A stretch of DNA of 64,000 nucleotides from Myxococcales bacterium (GCA_016707895.1 JADJGV010000005.1:372001-436000), one strand, 5' to 3'. Counted from the first letter of the stretch, positions 1-10,134 are shown. Notes: generated by a model from the letters alone, not told the origin. Program-made: numbers and translations.

Positions 1-344
1 CGTCGTACGTCTTCTTCAGCGATCCGAGCTACCCGACGACCAACCTCGTCCTGGTCAGGGTCGCCGGCGACGACGGCGCGTTCGCGCCGGTCACGATCGA
101 CTGCCTCGGCGAGGTGACCGGCTTCCGCCCGGTCGGCACGTCGGGCCAGTACCAGATGGCGACGGTCGACCTGATCCGCGCCGGGGTCGGCGCGGGCACG
201 CCCGCCTGCCGCAACGGGCGTCACGTCGCCACCAGCGCCGGCCGCTTCGGGCTGGTGGTGTGGGGCCTCGACAGCTACTCGTCGTACGCGTACCCCGGCG
301 GCGGCAACGCGCGCGTGCTCGCCGAGCTGCCGCCGGTGCTGTGA
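1..344 (+). CDS. IgGFc-binding-domain-like surface protein, C-terminal fragment
   Basis: The reading frame is open from the left edge (first full codon at base 3) to a TGA at 342-344, giving the last 113 residues of a longer protein. The end carries the pattern WGLDSYSSYAYPGG followed by a short hydrophobic tail. I recognise this as the closing strand of IgGFc-binding-type domains, which are abundant in secreted myxobacterial proteins. Such domains occur in cell-surface or secreted adhesin-like proteins; the ligand in bacteria is not established. The gene ends 4 bases before the convergent gene at 349-897. The N-terminus, any signal peptide and the domain count lie outside the window. Confidence 0.6.
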   Translation, partial: SYVFFSDPSYPTTNLVLVRVAGDDGAFAPVTIDCLGEVTGFRPVGTSGQYQMATVDLIRAGVGAGTPACRNGRHVATSAGRFGLVVWGLDSYSSYAYPGGGNARVLAELPPVL

Positions 345-348
345 GCCG

Positions 349-897
349 CTACTTCTTCTTCATGCTCTTGCAGATCGCCACCAGCTTGTCGGCGACCGCG
401 GCGCTGGTGAAGCTGCCGCCGTTGCACGAGTAGGAGGCGCCGCCGACGTCGATCTTGATGTCGAAGTTCCACTGCTTGCCGAGCGGCGGGTTGCGCTCCC
501 AGCGCGCCTCGGTGTCGCTGACGACCTGGATGTTCGAGTTGTCCTTGTCGCCGGCCAGGGACTTGACGCCGTCGGCGTAGTACGGGGCCTCGCTGACCGA
601 CAGGAAGTCCTCCTCGGAGATCGCCAGCTGGCGGCTCGGGTCGTCGAAGGTGACCTTGGTGCCCTCGGGCGCCATCGCGACGAAGCCGGCGAACGGCGCG
701 CCCCAGGCCGACAGGTCGACCTCCTTGTCGGCGGCCGGCGGCGGCGGCGGCGGATCCGCCGGCTTGTCGGCGGGCTTGTCGGCGGGCTTGTCGCCGGGCT
801 TGGCGGCGGGCTCGGCCTTCTTGCCCTCGTCCTTCTTCTTGCAGGCGGTGGACAGGACGGTCGCGAGGGCCAGGGCGAGGACGGCGGTTTGCTTCAT
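349..897 (-). CDS. Predicted lipoprotein with K/A/P-rich linker
   Basis: A 182-residue protein with a short signal peptide ending in lipobox LSTAC (Cys19), so it should be a membrane-anchored lipoprotein. The Cys is followed by KKK and then by AKPGDKPADKPADKPA-type repeats and a PPPPPP run (about residues 28-55), which should act as a flexible cell-wall-spanning tether. Residues 60-182 form a compact domain with one visible Cys and a Lys-rich C-terminus (SMKKK). I do not recognise the domain. The start fits the signal peptide. It is convergent with the fragment at 1-344. Confidence 0.8.
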   Translation of the reverse strand: MKQTAVLALALATVLSTACKKKDEGKKAEPAAKPGDKPADKPADKPADPPPPPPAADKEVDLSAWGAPFAGFVAMAPEGTKVTFDDPSRQLAISEEDFLSVSEAPYYADGVKSLAGDKDNSNIQVVSDTEARWERNPPLGKQWNFDIKIDVGGASYSCNGGSFTSAAVADKLVAICKSMKKK

Positions 898-1103
898 GGT
901 GCGGGACCCTATCGCAACTGGCGGGCCAGGTGGCCGTGACCTGGCGTCGCGGGGTTGCGGCGGCGGGGCGGGGCGGGGCGGACCCGACCTGGGCTGCAGG
1001 AGGGCGCGGATGGACCCACGCCTGAGCCGTTCGCGGCCGGTGGGGGCTCTTGCTCCTGACGTCCCGCGTCCGCCCGCCGCTACCCCCGCCCCCGGAGCCC
1101 CCC

Positions 1104-2561
1104 ATGCCCCGCCTCGCGCTCACCGTGTCGCTCTTGCTCGTCGCGGCCGCCGGCTGCGTCGAACGCGATCCGATCGACCCGCCGATCGAGCCGCCGATCG
1201 AGCCGCCGATCGAGCCGCCGATCGACCCGCCGCCGGTGGTGACCACGTGCCCGGTCAGCGGCACGTCGCCGTTCGCCTCGCTGGCGGTCGGCGATCCCGA
1301 GGTGCTGGCGCGCTTCGGCTTCGCGCGGGTGTTCGATCGGATCCGCGCCACCGCCGCGGTGACGCCGACGCAGACCAGCTTCGCGATCTACCAGGCGTGG
1401 TGGCGCACGTTCGGCGCCAGCGCGGCGCTCGGCGACTGCGACGATCCCGGCGTCGACCCCGAGGGCTACGGGCTGCGCTGCCCGCGCACGCCCGAGCTGG
1501 CGCTGGCCTCGGTCAACCCGCTGTCGCCCGCGTCGCCGGTGCAGTTCGTGCCAGTCGGCCTGTTCAACCGCTTCGACCTGGCACCGGCGGACGGCCGCCA
1601 CTGCGGCGAGTACCGCATCGTCTACGCGCTCGCGTCGTCGCCCGGCGCGCCGCTCGGCGGGCGCGGCTTCGTGATCTTCGAGGCCGCGCTGCCCAACCCG
1701 ACGCCGGCCGCCGGCGTCGACGGCTGCCTGCCGGTCGCACGGTTCTGGCAGGCGCTGTCGGCGGAGTTCGATCCCAGCGTGCGCGCCGCGCGGCTCGAGC
1801 AGTTCTACCTCACCGGCGGCGCGGTGCCCGGCTTCCCGGCGGTGGTCGACGCGCACCACTACGGCCTCGCCGACGGCGCCAGCGCGGCGGTCGGCGCCGG
1901 CCAGATCCGCACCAACATGTTCGTCGACAACGTCGAGTGGGGCCTGCGCGAGTTCAAGCTGCGGCGCCGCTGCGCCGATCCGGCGAGCTGCCGGCTGACG
2001 TTCGAGCACGTCGCGGCCAAGGCCAACCCCGCCGAGGCGCTGTTCGCCGGCACCCACCCGCGCAGCGCCGCGTTCCTGGCCGGCTTCGTCGCGCAGCTGC
2101 GCGGGCTGACCGGCGGCGACGCCGCGACGCTCGCCCTCGACGTGCCCGAGGTCGCCGACACCTTCGAGAGCGTCGCGACGCTGGGCAGCGCCAACGTCCG
2201 CTACGCCGCGCGCGCCAGCGTCGCGACCCGCGCCGAGCTCCAGCGCGGCCTGCTGGCGCTCGACGCGCCGCTCACCACCACCAACGTGCTCGCGCGCGCG
2301 ACCACCCAGACCTGCGCCGGCTGTCACGAGGTGTCGAGCAACGTCGACCTCGGCGGCGGCCTGCGCTGGCCGCCGTCCAACGGCTTCACGCACGTCGACG
2401 AGCGCGGCCAGCTGTCGTCGGCGCTGCTCGACGTGTTCCTGCCGCACCGCCTCGGCGTGCTCGAGGGCTTCATCAACGCGCGCTGTGGCACCGCGCGGCC
2501 GAGCCACGCGATCGATCCGCGGCGCACGATCGGCGGCGGCGTCGTCGGCAACGCGAACTGA
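1104..2561 (+). CDS. Lipoprotein with a single CxxCH motif, copy 1
   Basis: A 485-residue protein. The ATG at 1104 is preferred over the upstream 1050 start because it opens a clean lipoprotein signal (MPRLALTVSLLLVAAAGC, Cys18) and is preceded by a CCGGAG ribosome site. A proline-rich linker of PPIE/PPID repeats follows. The body is rich in hydrophobic/aromatic motifs such as VGLFNRFDLAP and GEYRIVY. Near the C-terminus CAGCH (residues 404-408) fits a c-type haem attachment site, so this may be a monohaem exported protein; a non-haem role cannot be excluded. It is the first of a tandem pair with 2659-4140, which shares domain order and even leader sequence. Substrate and pathway are unknown. 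Confidence 0.8.
   Translation: MPRLALTVSLLLVAAAGCVERDPIDPPIEPPIEPPIEPPIDPPPVVTTCPVSGTSPFASLAVGDPEVLARFGFARVFDRIRATAAVTPTQTSFAIYQAWWRTFGASAALGDCDDPGVDPEGYGLRCPRTPELALASVNPLSPASPVQFVPVGLFNRFDLAPADGRHCGEYRIVYALASSPGAPLGGRGFVIFEAALPNPTPAAGVDGCLPVARFWQALSAEFDPSVRAARLEQFYLTGGAVPGFPAVVDAHHYGLADGASAAVGAGQIRTNMFVDNVEWGLREFKLRRRCADPASCRLTFEHVAAKANPAEALFAGTHPRSAAFLAGFVAQLRGLTGGDAATLALDVPEVADTFESVATLGSANVRYAARASVATRAELQRGLLALDAPLTTTNVLARATTQTCAGCHEVSSNVDLGGGLRWPPSNGFTHVDERGQLSSALLDVFLPHRLGVLEGFINARCGTARPSHAIDPRRTIGGGVVGNAN
1172..1231 (+). repeat. Five 12-bp tandem repeats coding PPI(D/E)
   Basis: Five in-frame copies of GATCGA(C/G)CCGCC lie just after the lipobox of the 1104-2561 gene and encode a flexible (D/E)PPI linker. 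The second copy of the gene (2659-4140) lacks this array, so linker length is probably free to vary by repeat slippage. Confidence 0.9.
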
Positions 2562-2658
2562 CGGGGGACGGGATCGGGGACGCGAATCACGCGTGAGCCG
2601 AACGCGGCGGCTGGCGGCTCTTGCTCACGATCTGCCACCTCCTGCCCCGGAGCCCCAC

Positions 2659-4140
2659 ATGCCACGCCTGGTCCCCTGGTTGCTCACGCTCACCGCCGCC
2701 GCCGCGTGCGTCGACGATCCCGCTCCCCTCGACGACGTCGGCGAGGCGCCGGCCGCGCTGACCGAGCCGACCGTCGAGGGCGCGCCCACCGCGGCGGTCG
2801 CCGCCGCCGCCGCGTGCCCGGTGAGCGGCACGCTGCCCGCGCGATCGCTGGCGGTCACCGACGCCACCGCGCTGGCGCGCTTCTCGTTCACCCGCGTGAT
2901 GGATCGCCTGCGCGCGACCGCGGCCGTCAGCGCCGTGCAGACCAACCTCGGCATCTACCAGGCGTGGTTCCGCACCTTCGGCGCCACCGCCGCCGCCGGC
3001 GACTGCAACGACGCCAACATCGATCCCGAGCGCTACGGCCTGCGCTGCCCGCGCACGCCTGAGCTCAAGCTGGCGTCGGTCAACCCGTTCCTCGCGACGT
3101 CGGCCGTGAAGTTCGTGCCGGTCGGCCTGTTCAACCGCTTCGACCTCGCGCCGTCGACCGGCGCCAACTGCGGCGAGTACCGCATCGTCTACTCGGTCAC
3201 CACCACCGCCGCGGCGCCGCTGTCCGGCCCCGGCTTCATCATCTTCGAGGCCACGCTGCCCAACCCGACGCCGGCCGCGGGGATCAACGCGTGCCTGCCG
3301 GTCGCGCGGTTCTGGCAGGAGCTGTCGACCGACGCCGACGCCACCAGCCGCGCCGCCAAGCTCGAGCGGTTCTACTTCACCGGCGGCGCGGTCGCCGGCT
3401 TCCCGGCGGTGGTCGACGCGCGCCACTACGGCCTGGCCAACGGCGCGACCGCGGCGTTCACCAACGGCCAGGTGCGCACCAACCTGTTCATCGACGGCGC
3501 CGAGTGGGCGCTGCGCGAGTTCAAGCTGCGCAAGCGCTGCTCGGTGGCGACCGATCCCACCACCTGCCGCCTGGCGTTCGACCACGTCCAGGTCAAGGCC
3601 AACCCCGCCGAGGAGCTGTTCGCCGGGACCCACGCGCGGTCGAGCGCGTTCCTCACCGCGTTCGTCAACCAGATCCCGGCGCTCGTCCGCACCAGCACCG
3701 CGACGATCGGCCTGTCGACCAGCAACCTGTTCAACGAGTTCGAGAGCGTCTCGATGCCGGGCACGGAGACCGTCCGCTACCGCGCCCGCGCCAGCGCCGC
3801 CGCGCGCGCCGCGATCCAGGCCAAGCTCACCGCGCTCGGCTCGACGCTCACCACCAACAACGTCCTCGACCGCGCCACCACCCAGACCTGCGCCGGCTGC
3901 CACCAGACCTCGGTCGGCGTCCCGCTCGGCGGCGGGCTTACCTGGCCGGGGTCGAACGGCTTCACCCACATCGACGGCGCCAAGACGCTGTCGCCCGCGC
4001 TCACCGGCGTGTTCTTGCCGCGGCGCAAGGCGGTGCTCGAGGCGTTCATCAACGCGCGCTGCGCGACCGCCAAGGTGGCGACCACGGTCATCGATCCGGA
4101 GCTGACCATCGGCGGCAGCCCGGTCGGCGCCGCCAACTGA
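2659..4140 (+). CDS. Lipoprotein with a single CxxCH motif, copy 2
   Basis: A 493-residue paralogue of the preceding gene. The start at 2659 gives a lipoprotein-like signal (MPRLVPWLLTLTAAAAC). It lacks the PPIE repeats and has an Ala-rich linker instead. The core is closely conserved with copy 1: VPVGLFNRFDLAP, NCGEYRIVY, PNPTPAAG, FTGGAV and a CAGCH motif at residues 411-415. The roughly 98 bases between the genes repeat the leader of copy 1 (GGCTCTTGCTC, then CCCGGAGCCCC just before ATG), so the duplication included the promoter or leader. Conservation of CxxCH in both copies supports functional importance; haem binding is inference. Confidence 0.8.
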   Translation: MPRLVPWLLTLTAAAACVDDPAPLDDVGEAPAALTEPTVEGAPTAAVAAAAACPVSGTLPARSLAVTDATALARFSFTRVMDRLRATAAVSAVQTNLGIYQAWFRTFGATAAAGDCNDANIDPERYGLRCPRTPELKLASVNPFLATSAVKFVPVGLFNRFDLAPSTGANCGEYRIVYSVTTTAAAPLSGPGFIIFEATLPNPTPAAGINACLPVARFWQELSTDADATSRAAKLERFYFTGGAVAGFPAVVDARHYGLANGATAAFTNGQVRTNLFIDGAEWALREFKLRKRCSVATDPTTCRLAFDHVQVKANPAEELFAGTHARSSAFLTAFVNQIPALVRTSTATIGLSTSNLFNEFESVSMPGTETVRYRARASAAARAAIQAKLTALGSTLTTNNVLDRATTQTCAGCHQTSVGVPLGGGLTWPGSNGFTHIDGAKTLSPALTGVFLPRRKAVLEAFINARCATAKVATTVIDPELTIGGSPVGAAN

Positions 4141-4157
4141 GCGAGCCGCCTGCGCGC

Positions 4158-4583
4158 TCAGGTCGCGTACTTGATCATCAGCACGCCGGCGATCCGGTCG
4201 GCGACGTCGGGCGTGATGCGCATGGTCTCGGCCATCGCGCCCAGCACCGCCTCCTCGCCGTCGTCGATCTCGCCGCTCGACAGCGCGATGTCCATCGCGA
4301 GCAAGAACGCCTTGTGGCGCAGCGCCTCGCTGCCGAGGTTGGACAGCTCCTTGACGCGGTTGAGCGCGCCGTGGAGCTTCACGGCCTTCTCGGCCTTCTC
4401 GTAGACCTCGTAGGCGTCGGCGTTCTTGAACTCGGGCAGCGTGGCGGCGAAGGCGCGCACCAGGTTGGTCTCCTCGTACTGATCATCGCCGTCGGCGAAC
4501 GCGACGCACAGCATCGCTTCGAGGAGGAGTTGCTGGTCGTCGACCTTGAGCGGCTTCTTCTTGAGGCTGTCGAAAAATCCCAT
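4158..4583 (-). CDS. TerB-like (tellurite-resistance family) protein
   Basis: A 141-residue soluble, mainly helical protein without signal peptide. Near the N-terminus AMLCVAFADGDDQYEE has the hydrophobic-helix/acidic-loop look of TerB-family proteins, and the acidic segment SSGEIDDGEEAVL is a second candidate metal-binding loop. TerB-like proteins are cytosolic and often membrane-associated. They are linked to stress and phage-related functions, but the biochemical role is not settled. The start is chosen at 4583 because AGGAG lies 9 bases upstream. It is convergent with the CxxCH pair. Confidence 0.65.
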   Translation of the reverse strand: MGFFDSLKKKPLKVDDQQLLLEAMLCVAFADGDDQYEETNLVRAFAATLPEFKNADAYEVYEKAEKAVKLHGALNRVKELSNLGSEALRHKAFLLAMDIALSSGEIDDGEEAVLGAMAETMRITPDVADRIAGVLMIKYAT

Positions 4584-4893
4584 CGTCGTGCTCCTGTGAG
4601 TGTGCCGCTCACCTGAGCAACCGATGTGCCACCGCGCCGACCCGCGTTGCGGCGCGCGATCGCGGGTGGCATCGCCGGGCCGGGTCTCGTCGGACCCGGA
4701 TCGGCGCGCCGGTGGGCCCGCGCGCACCCAGCGCGGTGCCCACGGCGGGCGCGGTGTCATCGACGTGTCATGGCTGGCGCGGCGCCGGTGGCGCAACGTC
4801 GTGAGACGGCTCGCCGCGGCTGCGCGGCGGGCGCGTCGTCGCAACGCCATGGATGCGATCGAACGTCTCGCCCTCGCCGCGCCGGCGCGGCGG
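4584..4893. other. Intergenic, 310 bases
   Basis: I see no convincing coding frame here. The only notable element is the direct repeat TGTCAT-N5-TGTCAT at 4755-4771, listed separately. The leader of the TerB-like gene lies at the left end. Confidence 0.6.
4755..4771 (+). promoter_or_regulatory. TGTCAT direct repeat, 11-bp period (orphan site)
   Basis: TGTCATCGACGTGTCAT: two TGTCAT hexamers one helical turn apart, like the sites at 7761, 9348, 12472 and 15634. Here no gene starts just downstream on the plus strand, so its role is unclear. Confidence 0.35.
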
Positions 4894-5253
4894 TCAGAAC
4901 TGGCAGCTCGCCAGCTCGGCGTCGTCGATCACCCAGATCGCGTCGTCGAAGCACAGGTCGACGTCGGTGACGATGCACTCGTCGCCGTCCTCGTCGACGA
5001 TCCGGATGTCGAAGAGGTCGCACACCAGGTTCGAGATCTCGACCGACTCGCCGGGGTCGAGCAGGTCGGCGCCCAGCAGGTCGGGGCCCCAGGTGATGTC
5101 GTCGACCGGGCTCAGGTAGATGCTGTCGAACGTGTAGCTCGACTCGTTGGCGATGGTCAGGGTGCTGTCGCCGACGTCGTCGGCGCTGTCGGAGCCGCAG
5201 GCGACGAGCGAGGCAGTCATGGCGAGGAGAACGGCAGAGGTCACAGAGCGCAT
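4894..5253 (-). CDS. Small acidic lipoprotein
   Basis: A 119-residue protein with signal peptide and lipobox LVAC (Cys19). The mature part is strongly acidic (many DD, DDV, DEDGDE stretches) with three further Cys residues, CDLFDI, DECIV and DLCFDD, and one near the end (ASCQF). The alternating hydrophobic/acidic pattern suggests a small beta-sandwich at the cell surface. It is divergent from the kinase gene starting at 5374, with 120 bases between. I do not recognise the family. Confidence 0.75.
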   Translation of the reverse strand: MRSVTSAVLLAMTASLVACGSDSADDVGDSTLTIANESSYTFDSIYLSPVDDITWGPDLLGADLLDPGESVEISNLVCDLFDIRIVDEDGDECIVTDVDLCFDDAIWVIDDAELASCQF

Positions 5254-5373
5254 GTCAGTACACTTTCGTTGGGGTTCACCTCGGAAGACGGAGCCCGCGG
5301 CCGAAGTCGCAGGGAATCGACACGCCCTGATCGCGATGGCCAGCGCCGCCCGCGAGCGATATACCCAGCCGCG

Positions 5374-6941
<1,568 letters not shown>

Positions 6942-6945
<4 letters not shown>

Positions 6946-7838
6946 GCGGCGGCCACGGCTGGCGAGCGCTCGCGGTCGTCGTCCTCATCGCCCCCGCGGC
7001 GGCGCGCGCCGACACCGATCCGGCCGCGGCCGAGGCGCTGTTCCGCAGCGCGCGCGACGCCCTCGCGGCCGGCCGCGTCGACGAGGCGTGCCGCGCGTTC
7101 GCCGAGAGCCAGCGGCTCGATCCCGGCACCGGCACGCTGCTCAACCTCGCCGTCTGCCACGAGCGCCAGGGCAAGCTCGCGCTGGCGTGGTCCGAGTTCA
7201 TCGAGGCGCGGGCGCAGGCGGCGCAGGTGCAGCGCGTGGATCGCATCGCGCTGGCCGACACTCACCTCGCCGCGATCGAGCCTCGCCTCGGGCGGGTGGC
7301 GGTCACCGGCCTCGCGTCGGGTGCCACCGTCGACCTCGACGGGGTCGTCGTCGGAAGGCTCGCCGCCGCCGATCGGCTGCCGGTCGATCCCGGCGCGCAC
7401 GTGCTCACGGTGCGGCAACCCGGCAAGCGCCCGTGGCAGCACCGCTTCGAGGCGGCGAGCGGCGCGGTGGTCGCGGTGGCCGCGCCGGCGTTGCCGGACC
7501 TCCCGTCGCCGCCGTCCCGCGTCCCGTGGATCACTGCCGCGGCGGTGAGCGGGGGGGCGCTGGTGATCGGGACCGGCTTCGCGATCGACGCGATCATCAA
7601 CAAGCGCGCAGCCGACGCGGCCTGCGATCCCTCCGGCGAGTGCACCAGCGCCGGCCTCGCCGCCGACGCGCGCTACCAGCGCGCCGCGCTGCGGGCCGAC
7701 ATCGCGTTCGGCGGCGCGCTGCTCGGCGCGGTCGTGACCGGGGCGCTTTACTGGCGATATCGTCAGCGCGCTGTCATTGCGGTGACGCCGAGCGGTGGTA
7801 CAGGAGGCGCCATGATCTGGCTGGAAGGCCCGCTGTGA
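6942..7838 (+). CDS. TPR/PEGA-type membrane protein, kinase partner
   Basis: A 298-residue protein starting with GTG inside the kinase stop. The signal peptide ends near ARA-DTD. Residues 25-110 form TPR-like helices (AEALFRSARDALAAGRVDEA, CHERQGKLALAWSEF). Residues 118-175 are PEGA-like beta strands with the diagnostic VTGLASGATVDLDGVVVG and DPGAHVLTVRQPG. Two hydrophobic stretches near the C-terminus (AAVSGGALVIGTGFAI and FGGALLGAVVTGALYW) should anchor it. TPR-PEGA proteins encoded beside kinases are common in myxobacteria and probably sense or scaffold at the envelope. Its stop overlaps the ATG of the next gene (TGATG). Confidence 0.8.
7761..7779 (+). promoter_or_regulatory. CGTCA-N6-TGTCATTG motif upstream of FGE lipoprotein 1
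   Basis: CGTCAGCGCGCTGTCATTG lies inside the 3' end of the TPR/PEGA gene, 59 bases before the ATG of the FGE-like lipoprotein. TGGTA follows TGTCATT after 17 bases, as it does (18 bases) at the site before the paralogue. It may be an internal promoter or operator. Confidence 0.4.
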
Positions 7839-8515
7839 TGCGCCGCACGCGCCCGTGGTGCGTCGGCGTCGCGCTGCTCGCGAGCGCGGGATGCGAGTTC
7901 GTGCTCGGCGAGGACGATCGCCGGCTGGCCGTCGACGCGGCCGTCGGCTGTCCGGCCGACATGGTCGAGGTGACGCCCGTGGGCGGCTCGACGTTCTGCA
8001 TCGATGCCTACGAGGCCTCGCACGACCCCGCGGACGCGACCAAGCCGGTCTCGGTCGCCGGCGCGACGCCGTGGACCGACGTCGATCACGACACCGCGCT
8101 CGCGGCGTGCGCGGCGGTCGGCAAGCGCCTGTGTCAGGCCGCGGAGGTGGTCGCGACGTGCGCCGGTCCGGCGCCGGGCACCCGCTACCCATACGGGGAC
8201 GCGTACCAGCCCCAGGCGTGCAACGGCTGGGATCACGGCGTCGGCGATGCCGTTCCGACCGGCTCGATGCCCGGATGCGTCGGGAACGCCGCCGGCGTCT
8301 TCGACCTGCAGGGCAACGTCGAGGAGTGGCTGCAGGACTGCGGTCACGACGGCAGCCCGTTCCTGTGCGGGCCCGAGATGTACCTCTGCTGCAAGGTCCT
8401 GCCCGGCTCGTACAAGAGCCCGGACTTCGACCTGGACTGCCAGACCACCGACTTCAGCTCGCTCCCCGAGCAAGCGCGTCCCGAGCGAGGGTTCCGGTGC
8501 TGCCAGTCGCGCTGA
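7838..8515 (+). CDS. FGE-sulfatase-like (SUMF1-type) lipoprotein, copy 1
   Basis: A 225-residue lipoprotein (signal MRRTRPWCVGVALLASAGC, Cys19). The mature part is a compact formylglycine-generating-enzyme-like domain: CIDAYEASHD, GATPWTDVDH, AACAAVGKRLCQAAEV, GTRYPYGDAYQPQACNG, GVFDLQGNVEEWLQDCGHDG and the end RGFRCC. These match the sequence signposts of SUMF1/EgtB/PvdO folds. The many paired Cys residues (for example YLCCKV and RCC) suggest disulfides outside the cytoplasm. Many bacterial members are not true FGEs and some are binding or structural modules, so catalysis is unproven. It is translationally coupled to the upstream gene and overlaps the sigma-factor start by 19 bases. Confidence 0.85.
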   Translation: MRRTRPWCVGVALLASAGCEFVLGEDDRRLAVDAAVGCPADMVEVTPVGGSTFCIDAYEASHDPADATKPVSVAGATPWTDVDHDTALAACAAVGKRLCQAAEVVATCAGPAPGTRYPYGDAYQPQACNGWDHGVGDAVPTGSMPGCVGNAAGVFDLQGNVEEWLQDCGHDGSPFLCGPEMYLCCKVLPGSYKSPDFDLDCQTTDFSSLPEQARPERGFRCCQSR

Positions 8516-9336
8516 CCCCGGCCGCCTCGCCCGCCGAACTCGAGGCCATCCAGGCGGCCACCGCGGCGTCGATCGCGGTGGCCTGGCCTGACAGAACGGC
8601 CGACCTGACGCGGTTCGCGCCGGCGCTGCGCGATCGCTTCGCCGCGCTGCCGCTCGCGGAGTTCCAGGAGCTGCGCCTGGCCGAGCTGTGGCTCGCGTGG
8701 GCCGCCGCCGACGGCGACCCCGACGCGACCGCGCTCGTCGACGCCGAATTCATCCGGCCGCTGGTCGGGGTGCTGCGCCGCACTGGCCTCTTGCCGGATC
8801 AGATCGAGGACGCGCTGCAAGAGATCCGCGTCCGCCTGCTGGTCGGCGACGGCCGGCCGCGCCTGCTCGACTATGCGGGGCGCGCCGACCTGCGCGCGTG
8901 GATGCGCACCGTCGCGGTGCGGATGGCCATCGATCTGCAGCGCAAGCGCCGCGACGCGCCGGCCGACGATGACGAGCTGCTCGAGCTGCCCGCGCTCGGG
9001 GACGACCCGGAGCTGCAGCACGCGAAGTCGCTGTACCGCCGCGAGTTCGCCGCCGCCGCGACCGCCGCGATCGCCGCGGCGCCGGCGCGCGACCGCCTGC
9101 TGCTCAAGATGTCGTACCTCGACGGCGCGTCGATCGATCAGATCGGCCAGGCGCTCGGCGTGCACCGCGCCACCGCGGCGCGCTGGATCACCGCCGCCCG
9201 CGACGGGGTCGCCGAGCGCACCCGCGCGCTCTTGCAGGCGCAGCTCGGCGTCGGCGCGTCGACCTTGCGCCAGCTCGGCCAGCTGGTCGAGAGCGGCCTC
9301 GAGCTGAGCATCGGCCGCCTGCTCGCGGCGCCCTGA
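8497..9336 (+). CDS. RNA polymerase sigma-70-like factor, Myxococcales type
   Basis: A 279-residue protein from a GTG at 8497, inside the end of the FGE gene (a GTG at 8578 is an alternative). A region-2-like helix pair contains DQIEDALQEIRVRLLVG and the segment RADLRAWMRTVAVRMAIDL. Region 4 is MSYLDGASIDQIGQALGVH followed by RATAARWITAARDGV, a helix-turn-helix for the -35 element. This matches the Myxococcales-restricted sigma family I know as TIGR03001. It has no anti-sigma factor next door; instead it sits between two FGE-like lipoproteins and below a kinase whose N-terminus resembles an anti-sigma zinc finger, a suggestive pairing. Confidence 0.8.
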   Translation: MLPVALTPAASPAELEAIQAATAASIAVAWPDRTADLTRFAPALRDRFAALPLAEFQELRLAELWLAWAAADGDPDATALVDAEFIRPLVGVLRRTGLLPDQIEDALQEIRVRLLVGDGRPRLLDYAGRADLRAWMRTVAVRMAIDLQRKRRDAPADDDELLELPALGDDPELQHAKSLYRREFAAAATAAIAAAPARDRLLLKMSYLDGASIDQIGQALGVHRATAARWITAARDGVAERTRALLQAQLGVGASTLRQLGQLVESGLELSIGRLLAAP

Positions 9337-9347
9337 GCCGCGGTGCG

Positions 9348-9365
9348 TGTCATCGGCCTGTCATT
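9348..9365 (+). promoter_or_regulatory. TGTCAT direct repeat upstream of FGE lipoprotein 2
   Basis: TGTCATCGGCCTGTCATT begins 12 bases after the sigma-factor stop and ends 53 bases before the 9418 ATG. A TGGTA follows 18 bases downstream, similar to the arrangement before the paralogous gene at 7838. It is a probable promoter or operator. Confidence 0.4.
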
Positions 9366-9417
9366 CGTCTCCGGGGGCCGCGGTGGTAGCCACGTGGCCA
9401 TGGCCGCGTTCGCGCCG

Positions 9418-10092
9418 ATGCGTCGTCCTCGCGCGCTGTGGTTCGCGGTGGTGCTGGCGGCCAGCGCTGGCTGCGAGTGGATGCTCGGGGACGAGGGCCG
9501 CCGGCTGGCCGCCGACGCCGCAGCCCCGTGTCCGCCCGACATGGTCGAGGTCACCCCAGCCCAGGGTGCGGCGCTCTGCGTCGACGCGTACGAGGCCTCG
9601 CACGACTCCGACGACGCGACCCGGCCGGCGTCGGTGGCCGGCGCGACCCCGTGGACCGACGTCGACCACCCCACCGCGGCTGCGGCGTGCGCGGCGGTCG
9701 GCAAGCGCTTGTGTCAGGCCGACGAGGTGATCGCGGCGTGCGCCGGCCCGGCGCCGGGGACGCGCTACCCCTACGGCAACGCCTACGAGCCGCACGCGTG
9801 CAACGGCAGCGATCACGGCGTCGGCGACGTCGTGCCGACCGGCACCATGCCGGGCTGCGTCGGTAACGCCGCGGGTGTCTTCGATCTCCAGGGCAACGTC
9901 CAGGAGTGGCTCGACTGCGGCCACTACAACACGCCGTTCCTGTGCGCTCCCGGTGTGCGCGACTGCTGCAAGATCCTGCCCGGCTCGTCCGCGAGCGGGG
10001 CTGGCGAGCTGGCGTGCGGGACCACCGACTTCACGTACCTGCCCACGGAGCGGCTCCCGTCGCGCGGGTTCCGCTGCTGTCGGTCGGAATGA
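9418..10092 (+). CDS. FGE-sulfatase-like (SUMF1-type) lipoprotein, copy 2
   Basis: A 224-residue paralogue of 7838-8515. The 9418 start (MRRPRALWFAVVLAASAGC) mirrors copy 1; ATG 9400 is an alternative adding six residues. It shares almost every block: CVDAYEASHD, GATPWTDVDH, AACAAVGKRLCQADEV, GTRYPYGNAYEPHACNG, GVFDLQGNVQEWLDCGHYN and RGFRCC. It differs by one missing residue in the EWL(Q)DCGH segment and by the CCKILPGSSASG loop. Duplication around a sigma factor suggests a dedicated regulon. The fold is clear; whether it generates formylglycine or only binds a ligand is not. Confidence 0.85.
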   Translation: MRRPRALWFAVVLAASAGCEWMLGDEGRRLAADAAAPCPPDMVEVTPAQGAALCVDAYEASHDSDDATRPASVAGATPWTDVDHPTAAAACAAVGKRLCQADEVIAACAGPAPGTRYPYGNAYEPHACNGSDHGVGDVVPTGTMPGCVGNAAGVFDLQGNVQEWLDCGHYNTPFLCAPGVRDCCKILPGSSASGAGELACGTTDFTYLPTERLPSRGFRCCRSE

Positions 10093-10134
10093 CGCGCGCG
10101 CGGCCCGGCCCGCGCGCGATGATCGCCGCGCCGG

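Noticed and set aside
1172..1231. Regulatory tandem repeats
   Set aside because: They lie inside the coding frame and encode a linker.
1104..4140. Multihaem cytochrome
   Set aside because: Only one CxxCH per protein.
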